From: Ovis canadensis
Lineage: Eukaryota; Chordata; Mammalia; Artiodactyla; Bovidae
Length of the DNA stretch: 64,000 bases
NCBI RefSeq assembly: GCF_042477335.2
Contig: NC_091727.1
Coordinates: 121,551,501-121,615,500, forward strand
Reading direction: 5' to 3'
Positions within the stretch are counted from its first letter, which is position 1. The number at the start of each line of letters is the position of its first letter. The position numbers and the translations under genes are program-made. Positions 22,661-34,404 of the stretch are shown here, in pieces. The notes under the pieces were generated by a model. The model did not search any database. It worked only from the letters and a program-made list of their open reading frames with translations, and was not told where the DNA came from.

Positions 22661-24384
22661 TGGAAGAGAGGGGTTACCTAGTTCTCTGACTTTTGCTAAG
22701 GTGGCGGGAATGTAGATCCCTGGGGGTAATGATGTCTTAAATTTTAGTGTTAATCAATGCAGTGTCATGGGAAAACAAGTTTATAAGCATAGGAATAGGT
22801 ACTCAATAGAGCAAAATGCTTTAAGGAATCATTATGGAGAATAAGCCACAGTTTAAAATTAGGACTGTGTGATAAGCAGCTAGATTAATTGTATTTGAAA
22901 AATATGATCTTACCATGTTTTCTGGAAAAAATTACCATATATACTTCATGACAGGTAAAAGAACAGAAGTGGTTGATTGGAATATTTTGGAATTGGGATT
23001 AGAGACACTGGCTTAAAGTTTAAAATTTAATATTTTGATTTAGATTGTTTGTAACATAAACTCTGAAGTATTTATTTATCATCAAAAGCATAAAGATATA
23101 CAAGATCCAGAACCTCATTGACAGCATGAGAAGTGATGTTCAGGACACTTTTCACAAATAAAAGTAATTGAAGACTTAGAGCATGTTGATTTCCTGGGAG
23201 GTGGTATTTAAGTTCCAAGGCATACAGTCACACTTTGCAAAAGGGTATATCATTCTCCTAGCCCATCCCAACAGTGCACTCTAAGGGATACTTAAACTGT
23301 GTGATGCCCACCCCCATGGTACAGAGACTGTTCATCATCATGAACAATTTAGAAGGGGAAACCTTTTACTTTTCTCTATACTTTGTGTATATTTAGGTAG
23401 TTCTTGAAGCATTGTAATACAATCAGTTCTCTGAAAAATTTCAGAAAGTTTTCTCTGCTTCCCTTTTTTTCCCCCATTTCCCTTTTATAGAAAAAAAAAA
23501 ATACCTTATACTCCAGGGAACCATTTAATGTAATAAAAGAAAACCGTACAAGCGAGTTTTATAACAATAATTTAAGTTTGTGTTTAGTTTCATTTTAAAC
23601 TAGTGTATTCAGTCTGCTAAAGGTCTAACTTTAAGTCTTTACATTTCTACTGTTTCAAATATATTATATATTGATAGCATTCCACTTATAGACTGCCAGT
23701 CAGGAGACTGTAATGGATAGTTAAACAATAGATATTGTCTAATATATGTTTTGATAAAAAATTTATTTTAAGTTTTTTTTTCCAAATAGGAAAATAAAGT
23801 CTTACCTATTTGTGGACATTGTTTATCTGTGTACTCTTATAATTTGAGGCATGGATTGGTGTTTAATTATGCTTCTTTCGGTGAAATTTTATGCATAATA
23901 TTAGGGATTTAAGGGGACACGAGACAGAAATAAAATGATTGTGTATAAACTTTTATTTGAACTGTATGGAGACTAACCAATTCTAGAACATTTGTGAATT
24001 TGGATTTGATTCAAAAATGACTTCGTGAAATGCTTATGTCCCTAAGAGACTCCAGAATATGCAGCATAGAAATTTTCCCCTCTTAAAAAAATAATTCCAG
24101 TATATAAATCCTTAGTACTTTAGCTAATTGGTTAGAGATGCCTGTGTCAATGGGAAATCAATTACTTTTAAAGATATTTATAAATTTAAAAATAGTAAAT
24201 CAAACATAGATAACTATCCCCTTAATCTACCTTGATGAGTATGTAAGAATACATTTGTCATATCTATTTTATATAAATGGGCAAAATGGTAAAGTTGCTG
24301 CCTTTAGGGAATTTATGATTTTAAGTGGTGGTATAAATTAAGTATTCATGTATCTATTATATAGGCTAGATCATGGTTTTAAGG
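22661..24384. other. Unique-looking intron 1 sequence
   Basis: AT-rich, with no gene or named repeat recognised. Confidence 0.5.
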
Positions 24385-24800
24385 AATGGGGAACTTGCCC
24401 CCAAGAGATATTTGGTAATGTTGGGGCTTCCCTGGTAGCTCAGACGGTAAAGCGTCTGCCTGCAATGCAGGAGATCTGGGTTCAATCCCTGAGTTGGGAT
24501 GATCCCCTGGAGAAGGAAATGGCAGCCCACTCCAGTACTCTTGCCTGGCAAATTCCATGGATGGAGGAGCCTGGTAGGTTACAGTCCATGGGATCACAAA
24601 GAGTCGGACACGACTGAGCAACTTCATTGGTTTTTGGAAACAGTTTTGATTGTCATAACTTGGGGATGCTACTCACATCTAGTGGGTAGAAGCCAGGGAT
24701 GCTGCTAAGCATCTTAAAATGAACAGGACTGCACACACAACAAAGACTTTCCAGGTCCAAAATGTCAGTGGTGCCAAGACTGAGCACTGCTTGGCTAAAG
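24385..24800 (+). repeat. MER5A-type DNA transposon, split by a Bov-tA
   Basis: The left piece ends AGATATTTGGTAATGTTGG. The right piece (from about 24,632) has TTGTCATAACTTGGGGATGC, CATCTAGTGGGTAGAAGCCA and GGGATGCTGCTAAGCATC, typical MER5A text. Confidence 0.75.
24424..24631 (+). mobile_element. Bov-tA SINE, complete
   Basis: tRNA-Glu-derived head (GGCTTCCCTGGTAGCTCAGA) followed by a Bov-A monomer ending GAGTCGGACACGACTGAGC. It sits inside the MER5A. Confidence 0.93.
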
Positions 24801-24926
24801 TAAGATGAATGTCATAAACAAAAACAAAGCAGTGTGCAGATTTGAAGAGGGAGTGGTGACATCGATTATAGGATAGGCTTTGAAGGGGAAAGGATCAGAT
24901 TTTATACTTAATCATAAAAAGAGGAT

Positions 24927-25133
24927 CCAATTCTCTGCGACCCCATGGACTATAGCTCACCAGTCTCCTCTGTCCATGGAATTTTCCAGGCAAGAATACT
25001 GGAGTGGGTTGCCATTTCCTCCTCCAGGGGATATTCCCAACCCAGGGATCGAACCCATGTCTCCAGCATCTCCTGCAGTGGCAGGTGGGTTCTTTACCAC
25101 TGTGACACCTGGGAAGCCCATTAAAAAAAAAAA
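24927..25133 (-). mobile_element. Bov-tA SINE with 11-bp target-site duplication
   Basis: Complete antisense element followed by an A-run. AAAAAGAGGAT occurs at 24,916-24,926 and 25,134-25,144. Confidence 0.9.
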
Positions 25134-25219
25134 AAAAAGAGGATACTACATGAATATTGACATCCCAGAATCTCTTGAAACTCAAAATGTCCAAAAAAAA
25201 ATCAACTTTTGTATTGACC

Positions 25220-25600
25220 CTAGGACCTCTGGTCTTGCAGACCGGAAACTTGGGAATTATTCTTGACTCGTCACCTTCCCTCACCATCTATATATGGTTG
25301 GAACTTAAGGGCTCTTGATCATAACTCTTTGAATAGCTTTCAATTCTGTTCCATTCCTGTCTAATCTCAGTGTCAGTTGTTGTTGTTTATGTCCTTCTCT
25401 CCTCACCTTTAACTGACCCTATCAGCGGTTTTTCCCAAATGATTTCTCTGCTTCACGTTCAGTTTGCTTCAAGTCCAATTCGTTCTTCATACTGTAGCCT
25501 GAGGACTCTTTCTCATGTGCAAATCTGCTTATCACTCATTGCTACTAAGACAGCTTCCAGCCAGTAAGCTTGCTCCTTAATAATACATTGCTTAGTTCTT
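25220..25600 (+). repeat. Probable L2 LINE remnant
   Basis: GGAATTATTCTTGACTCGTC, then TCTCATGTGCAAATCTGCTT, resemble L2 3' text. Strongly diverged. Confidence 0.45.
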
Positions 25601-25679
25601 GTTTTGAACTTTTAAAAAATGTAATACATAACTCTGCTTTATATAACTGGTAGTTTTAATATTATATTGCTTACTGCTA

Positions 25680-25925
25680 AGTTGCAAAGATACAAATTGT
25701 TGTATGAAACTATAGTTCATTCTTTTTGATGGCTGAATTATCTTTCATTGTGCAACTATAGCATACTTTATCCACTTTCTCACTGGTGGCCATAATATTG
25801 TTAACATATTTTTACTCTTGTGAACAGTACTACTATAAGCAGCATTATTCACGTGTCCTGTTGTAGATGTACAATAATTTCTTGTGTGTATACTTGTGAA
25901 TGAAATAGCTGGGTTATATAATAAT
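25680..25925 (-). mobile_element. Ancient L1 fragment, left of the BovB complex
   Basis: Antisense L1 ORF2 text (TTGATGGCTGAATTATCTTT, TGTGAATGAAATAGCTGGGT). It appears to continue at 32,840 on the far side of the nested BovB complex. Confidence 0.65.
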
Positions 25926-25927
25926 AT

Positions 25928-26063
25928 TTGTTGTTGTTCATTTGCCAAGTTGTGTCTGACTTTTGACCCCATGCACTGCAGCATGCCAGGCTCCCTGTCC
26001 TTCACCATTTCCTGGAGTTTGCTCAAACTCATGTCCATTGAGTTGTTGATGTCATCCAACCAT
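25928..26063 (-). mobile_element. Old BovB LINE, 3' end (segment 1 of the nested complex)
   Basis: Antisense BovB tail (TTTGCCAAGTTGTGTCTGAC, CACTGCAGCATGCCAGGCTC) stops at CCAACCAT and resumes at 27,192 after an opposite-strand BovB. Confidence 0.88.
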
Positions 26064-27191
26064 GCTGGATCATGGAAAAAGCAAGAGAGTTCCAGAAAAA
26101 ACATCTATTTCTGCTTTATTGACTATGCCAGAGCCTTTGAGTGTGTGGATCACAATAAACTGTGGAAAATTCTGAAAGAGATGGGAATACCAGACCACCT
26201 GACCTGCCTCTTGAGAAATCTGTATGCAGGTCAGGAAGCAACAGTTAGAACTGGACATGGAACAACAGACTGGTTCCAAACAGGAAAAGGAGTACGTCAA
26301 GGCTGTATATTGTCACCCTGCTTATTTAACTTCTATGCAGAGTACATGATAAGAAACGCTGGACTGGAAGAAACACAAGCTGGAATCAAGATGGCCGGGA
26401 GAAATATCAATAACCTCAGATATGCAGATGACACCACCCTTATGGCAGAAAGTGAAGAGGAACTAAAAAGCCTCTTGATGAATGTGAAAGAGGAGAGTGA
26501 AAAAGTTGGCTTAAAGCTCAACATTCAGAAAACGAAGATCTTGGCATCCGGTCCCATCACTTCATGGGAAATAGATGGGGAAACAGTGTCAGACTTTATT
26601 TGGGGGGGCTCCAAAATCACTGCAGATGGTGACTGCAGCCATGAAGTTAAAAGACGCTTACTCCTTGGAAGGAAAGTTATGACCAACCTATATAGCATAT
26701 TCAAAAGCAGAGACATTACTTTGCCAACAAAGGTCCGTCTAGTCAAGGCTATGATTTTTCCTGTGGTCATATATGGATGTGAGAGTTGGACTGTGAAGAA
26801 GGCTGAGCGCCAAAGAATTGATGCTTTTGAAGTGTGGTGTTGGAGAAGACTCTTGAGAGTCCCTTGGACTGCAAGGAGATCCAACCAGTCCATTCTGAAG
26901 GAGATCAGCCCTAGGATTTCTTTGGAAGGAATGATGCTGAAGCTGAAACTCCAATACTTTGGCCTGCTCATGCGAAGAGTTGACTCATTGGAAAAAACTC
27001 TGATGCTGGGAGGGATTGGGGGCAGGAGGAGAAGGGGACGACAGAGGATGAGATGGCTGGATGGCATCACTGACTCGATGGACGTGAGTCTGAGTGAACT
27101 CTGGGAGTTAGTGATGTACAGGGAGGCCTGGCATGCTGTGATTCATGGGGTCACAAAGAGTCGGACACGACTGAGCGACTGAATTGAACTG
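26064..27191 (+). mobile_element. BovB LINE inserted head-on into an older BovB; open RT C-terminal half
   Basis: The + strand copy starts inside the RT domain (GCAAGAGAGTTCCAG) and runs to the CTGAATTGAACTG tail. AACCAT is repeated at 26,058-26,063 and 27,192-27,197. The frame is open through the RT palm and thumb: [52 protein letters not shown] (catalytic YADD kept) and [20 protein letters not shown] 432-codon frame (25,884-27,182) begins upstream within other repeats. It lacks the endonuclease and RT N-terminus, so it cannot retrotranspose by itself. Confidence 0.92.
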
Positions 27192-28131
27192 AACCATCTC
27201 ATCCTCTGTTGTCCCCTTCTCCTCCTGGCTTCAGTCTTGCCCAGCATCAGGGTCTTTTCCAATGAGTCAGCTATCGCATCAGGTGGCCAAAGTATTCGAG
27301 CTTCAGCTTCAGCATCAGTCCTTCCAATGAATATTCAGGGTTGATTTCCTTTAGGATTGACTGGTTTCATCTTGCAGTTGAAGGTAGTCTCAAGAGTCTT
27401 CCCCAGCACCACAGTTCAAAAGCGTCAGTTCTTCACCACTCAGCCTTCTTTATGGTCCAGCTCTCACATCCGTACCTGACTACTGGAAAAACCGCAGCTA
27501 TTACTATACAGACCTATTTTGGCAAAGTGATATCTCTGCTTCTTAAAAACACTGGCTAGGTTTGACATAGCTGTTCTTCCAAGGAGCAAGCATCTTTTAA
27601 TTTCGCAGTCAACTTCTGCATTGATTTTGTAGCCCAAGAAAATGAAATCTGACACTGTTTCCACATTTTCCCCATCTATTTGCTATGAAGTGATTGGACC
27701 GGATGCCATGATCTTAGTTTTTCAAATGTTGAATTTTAATCCAGCTTTTTTCCTCTCTTCTTTCACCTTCGTCAAAAGGCTCTTAAGTTCCTCTTCACTT
27801 TCTGCCATTACAGTGGTGTCATATGCACAGCTAAGGTTATTGATATTTCTCCCAGCAATCTTGATACCAGCTTGTGCTTCATCCAGCCCAGCATTTCACA
27901 TGATATACGCTGCATATAAGTTAAATAAGCAGGGTGACAATATATAGCCTTGACATACTCCTTTCTCAATTTTTTTCCATGTACAGTTCTAACTGTTGCT
28001 TCTTGACCTGCATACCTACCTCAGAAGGCAGGTAAGGTGCTTTGGTATTCCTTTCTCTTTAAGAATATTCCACAATTTGTTGTGATCCACATAGTCAAGG
28101 GGTTTAGCATAGTGAATGAAGCAGAAGTAGA
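27192..28131 (-). mobile_element. Old BovB LINE, RT C-terminal part (segment 2)
   Basis: Antisense text runs from CATCTCATCCTCTGTTGTCC to the codons for the first conserved RT motif (minus strand IYFCF near 28,125). Frameshifts and stops are present. An L1 follows immediately. Confidence 0.9.
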
Positions 28132-29291
28132 TTTTTTTTTAAATTTTTTTATTGGAGACTAATTACAATATTGTGGTTTTTGCCATACATTCACATGAAT
28201 CAGCCTTGGGTGTACATATGTTCCCCATCCTGACTCTCCCCCTCCACCCTCCCCATCCCATCCCTCAGGGTCATCCCAGTTCACCAGCCCTGAGCACCCT
28301 GTCTCATGTATTGAACCTGGACTGGCGATCTATTTCACATATGATAATATACATGTTTCAATGCTATTCTCTCAAATCATCCCACCCTTACCTTCTCCCA
28401 CAGAGTCCAACAGTCTGTTCTTTACATCTGTGTCTCTTTTGCTATCTGACATATAGGGTCATCATTACCATCTTTCTAAATTCCGTGTATATATGCTAAT
28501 ATACTGTATTGGGGTTTTTCTTTCTGACTTACTTCGCTCTGTATAATAGGCTCCAGTTTCATCCACCTCATTAGAACTGGTTCAAATGTATTCTTTTTAA
28601 TGGCTGAGTAATATTCCATTGTGTATATGTACCACAGCTTTCTTATCCATTCATCTTCTGATGGACATCTAGGTTGCTTCCATGTCCTGGCTATTGTAAA
28701 CGGTGCTGCGATGAACATTGGGGTACACGTGTCTTTTTCAATTCTGGTTTCCTCACTGTGTATGCCCAGCAGTGGGATTGCTGGGTGGTATGGCAGTTCT
28801 ATTTCCAGTTTTTTAAGGAATCTCCACAGTATTCTCCATAGTGGCTGTACTAGTTTGCATTCCCACCAACAGTATAAGAGGGTTCCTTTTTCTCTGCACC
28901 CTCTCCAGCATATATTTTTTGTAGACTTTTTAATAGCAGCCGTTCTGACCGGCATGAGATGGTACCTCACTGTGGTTTTGATTTGCATTTCTCTGATAAT
29001 GAGTATGCTGAGCATTTTTTCATGTGTTTATTAGGCATTTGTATGTCTTCTTTGGAGAAATGTCTGTTTAGTTCTTTGGCCCATTTTTTGATTGGGTTGT
29101 TTATTTTTCTGGAATTGAGCTGCAGGAGTTGCTTGTATATTTTTGAGATTAGTTCTTTGTCAGTTGCTTCATTTGCTATTATTTTCTCCCATTCTGAAGG
29201 CTTTTTCACCTTGCTTATAGTTTCCTTTATTGTGCAAAGTCTTTTATGTTTAATTAGGTCCCATTTGTTTTTAAGGAATTCACTCACTTTT
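28132..29291 (-). mobile_element. Bovine L1 3' portion inserted in the old BovB
   Basis: The poly-A of the minus-strand element appears as a T-run at 28,132-28,148. Antisense 3' UTR and ORF2 C-terminal text follow (minus-strand frames include [19 protein letters not shown] sequence near 28,650). 5'-truncated at about 29,291 next to BovB sequence. Confidence 0.88.
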
Positions 29292-29637
29292 TCTATGATC
29301 AGCGTATGGCAATTTGACCTCTGGTTCCTCTGCCTTTTCTAAATCCAGCTTGTACATCTGGACATTCTCTGTTTATGTACTGCTGAAACCTAGCTTGAAG
29401 GGTTTTGAGCATAATCTTGCTGGCATGTGAAATGAGTGCAATTGTACAGTACTTTTTACATTCTTTGGCATTGCCCTTCTTTGGGATTGGAATGAAAACT
29501 GATTTTTTGCAGTCCTGTGGCCACTGCTGAGTTTTCCAAATTTGTTGGCATAATGAATACAGCAATCTAACAGCATCATCTTTTAAGATTTGATATAGCT
29601 CAGCTGGAATTCCATCACCTTCTCTAGCTTTGTTTTT
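29292..29637 (-). mobile_element. Old BovB LINE, RT N-terminal part (segment 3)
   Basis: On the minus strand: WPQDCKKSVFIPIPKKG, then [18 protein letters not shown]. About 26 bp expected between this and segment 2 are missing at the L1 insertion point. Confidence 0.88.
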
Positions 29638-29905
29638 CAGTTCAGTTCAGTTGCTCAGTCGTGTCCGACTCTTTGGGACCCCATGGACTGCAGCATGCCA
29701 GGCTTCCCTGTCCATCACCAATTCCCAGAGTTTTCTCAAACTCATGTCCATTGAGTCAGTGATGGCATCTGACCATCTCATCCTCTGTTGTCCTCTTCTC
29801 CTCCTACCTTCAGTCTTTCCTAGTATTAGGGTCTTTTCCAGTGAGTCAGCTCTTCACATCAGATAGCCAAAGTATTGAAACTTCAGCTTCAGCATCAGTC
29901 CTTTG
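29638..29905 (-). mobile_element. Younger BovB 3' fragment nested in the old BovB
   Basis: Antisense CAGTTCAGTTCAGTTGCTC to CAGCTTCAGCATCAGTCC. The old BovB resumes at about 29,930. Confidence 0.85.
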
Positions 29906-32725
29906 TAATGAATTGAATTACACCACTTTTGTTGTAATGCTTCTCAAGACCCACTTGACTTCACATTCCAGGACATCTGGCTGTAGGTGATTCACCACAT
30001 CAATGTGGTTAACTGGGTGATTAAGAGCTGTTTTGTATAGTTCTGTGTATTCTTGCCACCTTTTCTTAATTTCTTCTGCTTCTGTTCCATCATTGCTATT
30101 TTATTCCTTTATTGTGCCTATCTTTGTATGAAATATTCCCTTGGTAACTCCAGTTTTCTTAAAGAGATCTCTAGTTTTTCCCATTCTCTGGGACTCTGCA
30201 TTTAGTTGAATATACCTTTCCCTTTCTCCTTTGCCTTTCACTTCTCTTCCTTTCTCAGCTATTTGTAAGGCCTCCTCAGACAACCACTTTGCCTTCTTTC
30301 ATTTCTTTTTCTTGGGGATGGTTTTGGTCATCACCTCCTGTGAAATGTTATGAACCTCCATCCATGGTCCTTCAGGCACTCTGTGTACCAGATCTAGTCC
30401 CTTGAATCTATTTGTCACCTCCACTTTATAATCATAAGGGATTTGATTTAGGTCATAATGAATGGCTTAATGGTTTTCCCTATATTCTTCAATCTGAGCC
30501 TGAATTTTACAATAAGAAGCTGATGATCTGAGTGACAGTCAGCTCCAGGTCTTGTTTTGGCTCACTGTATATGTCTTCTCCATCTTCGCTGCAAAGAATA
30601 TAATTGGTCGATTTTGGTACTGACCATCTGGTGATGTCCCTGTGTAGAGTTGGCTCTTGTATTGTTGAAAAGGGGTGTTTGCTATGACCAGTGTGTTCTC
30701 TTGGCAAAACTCTGTTAGCCTTTGCCCTGCTTCATTTGGTACTCCAAGACCAAACTTACCTGTTATTCCAGGTGTCTCTTGACTTCCTGCTTTTGCATTC
30801 CAGTCCCCTATGATGAAAAGGGCATCTTTTTTTGGTGTTAGTTCTAGAAGATCTTGTAGGTCTTCATAGAACCATTCAACTTCAGCTTCTTCGGCATTAG
30901 TGGTTGGGGCATAGACTTGGATTACTGTGATATTGAATGGTTAGTCTTGGAAACGAACAGAGATCATTCTGTTGTTTTTGAGACTACACCCAAGTACTGC
31001 ATTTCGGACTCTTGTTGACTATGAGGGCTACGCCATTTCTTCTAAGGTATTCTTTGACACAATAGTAGATATAATGGTCATCTGAGTTAAATTCACCCAT
31101 TCCAGTGCATTTTAGTTCACTGATTGCTAAAATGTCCATGTTCACTCTTGCCACCTCCTGTTTGACCACTTCCAATTTACCTTGATTCATGGACCTAACA
31201 TTCTAGGTTCCTATGCAGTATGTTCTTTCCAGTGTTGTTCTGGAAGTAAGTCGGACTTTACTTCCATCACTAGTCACATCCACAACTGGGTGGGTGTTGT
31301 TTTTGCTTTGACTCCATTTCTTCATTCTTTCTGGAGTTATTTCTCCACTCTTCTGCAGTGACATATTGGGCACCTACTGACCCGCGGAGTTCATCTTTCA
31401 GTGTCATATCTTTTTGCCTTTTCATACTGTTCATGGCATGAATACTGAAGTGATTTGCCATTCCGTTCTCCAGCATCCCATGTTTTGTCAGAACTCTCCA
31501 CCATGACCTGTTTATTTTGGGTGGCCCTACATGGCATGGCTCATAGTTTCATTGAGTTAGACAAGGCTGTGGTCCATGTGATCAGTTTGATTAGTTTTTG
31601 TGATTGTGGTTTTCATTCTGTCAGCCCTCTGATGAATAAGGATAAGAGGCTTATGGAAGCTTCTTGATGGGAGAGACTAACTGTTGGGGAAGCTGGATCT
31701 TGTTCTGATGGGCAGGGCCATGCTCAGTAAATCTTTAATCTAATTTTCTGTTCATGGTTGGGGCTGTGTTCCCTCCCAGCTGTTTGGCCTGAGGCCAAAC
31801 TGTTGAGCCATGCCTCCACTCCTGGACACTCACAGGCAAGTCTGATTCAGTCTCTTGTGGGGACACTGCTCCATTCTCCTGGCTCCTAGTGCACACAGGT
31901 TTGATTTGTGTCTTCCAAGAATCTGTTTCCCCAGTCCTGTGGAAGTTCTGTGATCAAATCCTACTGGCCTCCAAAGTCAAATTCCCTGAGGGTTCTCAGT
32001 CCCTTTGCCGGATCCCCAGGTTGGTAAATCTGTTGTCAGTCCTAGAACTTTCTTAACAGTGCAGGAATTTCTTTGATCTAATTGTTCTGCAGTTTGTGGG
32101 TCATCTGCCTGGTGGCTGTATGGTGCAGCTAACGGTGACCTCCTCTAAGAGGGCTTATGCCACATGCTGCGTGACCCAGTTCTGCTGCAGTTAGAGCCCC
32201 TATCCCCATGGCAGGCCACTGCTGACCAGTGCCTCTGCAGGAGACACTCAAACACTCAAAGGCAGGTCTGGCTGTCTCTGTGGTCCTGGTGTACATAAGG
32301 TTTTGTTTGAGCCCTCCAAGTGTCTCTGGTGGGTATAGGGTTTGATTCTAAACGTGATTTTCCCCCTCTTACTGTCTTTTTGGGGCTTCCCCTTTGCCTT
32401 TGGACATGAGGTATCTTTCTGGTGGGATCCAACATTCTCCTGTCAATGGTTGTTCAGCATCAAGTTGCAGTTTTGGAGTTTTCACAGAAGATGAGCGCAC
32501 ATCCTTCTCTTTGATTCCTGTGCTCATTTACACATCTGAAGGTTGTCAGGGGGCCAGCAGGTTCTAGACACTAGGGGGACCAGCAGCTTTTAGACACATT
32601 CCCTAAGGACGGGTCACACGCTTGTCATCAGTTACTTAAGCCAGACTGGTTCCTCCTCATCCTGCAGATCTTGGTGGCCACCACTTGGGATTCTGGCTGT
32701 GACAGCTATACCAACCCAGCTGGGG
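29906..32725 (-). mobile_element. Old BovB LINE, endonuclease and 5' region (segment 4)
   Basis: The minus strand encodes pieces of the AP-type endonuclease (VARVNMDILAISELKCTGMG and RRNGVALIVNKSP at about 31,000-31,190), broken by stops. From about 31,200 upward is the 5' region, which also occurs inverted at 12,206-12,780. This is an unusually complete 5' end for a BovB copy. Confidence 0.85.
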
Positions 32726-32839
32726 TTTGGAGTGGGTAGCCTATCCTTTCTCCAGGGGATGTTCCCGACCCAGGAATCGAACTGGGGTCTCCTGCATTTC
32801 AGGGAGATTCTTTAGCAGCTGAGCTACTAGGGAAGCCCC
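32726..32839 (-). mobile_element. Bov-tA SINE fragment
   Basis: Antisense GAGTGGGTAGCCTATCC to GAGCTACTAGGGAAGCCCC. Confidence 0.8.
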
Positions 32840-33600
32840 TGTAATATCTTTGAGAACCTTTAAAATGATGGGCAAATCATAGTGTCTTATTCTTTACTCT
32901 TCTTTTGATTAATAGTGAGGTTGAATGTATTTTCACATATATCTAGGTCATTAATAATTTTTATATTTGAATCTATTTATGTCCTTGGCCCAGGCTTTAT
33001 ATATGAACTGTTAGTATCATTTTGGTTAATTTTTTTTTTTTAATTTATTTCACTGCACTGGGTCTTACTTGCAGCACTCTGAATCTTCAATTTTCGTTGG
33101 TGGCATGGGGATCTTTAATTGCAGCATGTGAACTGTTAGTTTCAGCATGCAAGATTTTTGTTGTGGCTTGTGAACTCCCAGTTGGTGCATGTGGGATCTA
33201 GTTCCCTGACCGGGTATTGAACACAGGCCCCTGCATTGGAGCACAGAGTCTTAGCCACTGGACCACCAGAGAAGTCCCTCATTTTGCTCTTTGATAGACT
33301 GTAGTTTTCTTTATGTAAAACTTATGTAGCTAAATCTAGAAATCTTTTCATTTGTGAATTATTTCTTCATTCGATGCTTTGAAAGTCCATCCCCAATTCT
33401 AGAATTGAGTGACTGTTCACTAAAATGTTTTTCTAGTTTTCTATGATTCATTATTATATTTATCTTTTTCTTCCATCTGAAACTTATTTTAGTAAAAGTT
33501 ATGTGATGAGGCTATAACATTTGTCTTTTGAAAATAAAAAGTTTTTGAGAACCACTTAATAATACAACATGAGTTCAAAATGCTAAATTTATAGTATAAT
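32840..33600 (-). mobile_element. Ancient L1 fragment, right of the BovB complex
   Basis: Continues the antisense L1 interrupted at 25,925. It is itself interrupted by a CHR SINE at 33,027-33,279. Confidence 0.6.
33027..33279 (-). mobile_element. CHR-type SINE
   Basis: T-run at the left, TTGGTGGCATGGGGATCTTT and GTGGGATCTAGTTCCCTGAC inside, and ACTGGACCACCAGAGAAGTC at the tRNA-derived head. Complete, antisense. Confidence 0.88.
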
Positions 33601-34120
33601 AGATTTTATAGGGGTTGAAGTAGAGTGCCATTCTCAAACATCACTTTGATGTTTGAATGTCATTATACTGCATTATTTTTTTGTAAAATTGAAACAATAT
33701 GTAGAATTTTCTACATACAGCTGTGCATAGAGCTTCCCCTTCCCCCCTTACAAAATAAAGTCTTGTCTTTCCACGTGGCTTAGGAATTGTATGACTCAAA
33801 GTCCTTTTCTCACTGAGCATGCATGTAATCTGTCCTTTGGTTAGCAGCTGTGCTTTCTCCTTGCAGCATCTGTTTTTGTTTGCACCCTTGTTTCTCAAAG
33901 CGCCTGTGCTCAAAAGGAGTCTTCCATTGTTGGTTGCTGCAGGTCACTGAGGTCTGCTTGTTATTGTTTCTCATAACTGTTGGCTTTAAAGCATTTTTCT
34001 TCACTTTTTTGAATATCTACATCACTTTTTTCTCTCCACTGTACTTATGGTTAATACTTTAACTCATGAAGTAGCTTAGAAATTCTTGAGCTGTGCATCT
34101 TATTCAATGAGGCTTCAGTG
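33601..34120. other. Unique-looking intron 1 sequence
   Basis: Nothing recognised. Confidence 0.5.
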
Positions 34121-34127
34121 CTATAGC

Positions 34128-34401
34128 GGAGAAGGCAATGGCACCCCACTCCAGTACTCTTGTCTGGAAAATCCCATAGATGGAGGAGCCTGGTAAGCTG
34201 CAGTCCATGGCGTCACTAAGAGTCGGAGACGACTTGAGCGACTTCACTTTCACTTTTCACTTTCGTGCATTGGAGAAGGAAATGGCAACCCACTCCAGTG
34301 TTCTTGCCTGGAGAATCCCAGGGATGGGGGAGCCTGGTGGGCTGCCATCTATGGGGTCACACAGAATCGGGCACAACTGAACTGACTTAGCAGCAGCAGC
34401 A
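34128..34401 (+). mobile_element. Bov-A2 SINE (dimer)
   Basis: Two Bov-A units with the CACTTTCACTTTTCACTTTC linker, ending in GCAGCAGCAGC. CTATAG lies on both sides. Confidence 0.92.
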
Positions 34402-34404
34402 GCT

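Noticed and set aside
24424..24500. tRNA-like sequence
   Set aside because: This is the tRNA-Glu-derived head of a Bov-tA SINE, repeated elsewhere in the window, not a functional tRNA gene.
28476..29015. 179-codon minus-strand frame as a gene
   Set aside because: It is the C-terminal part of L1 ORF2 in a 5'-truncated L1.
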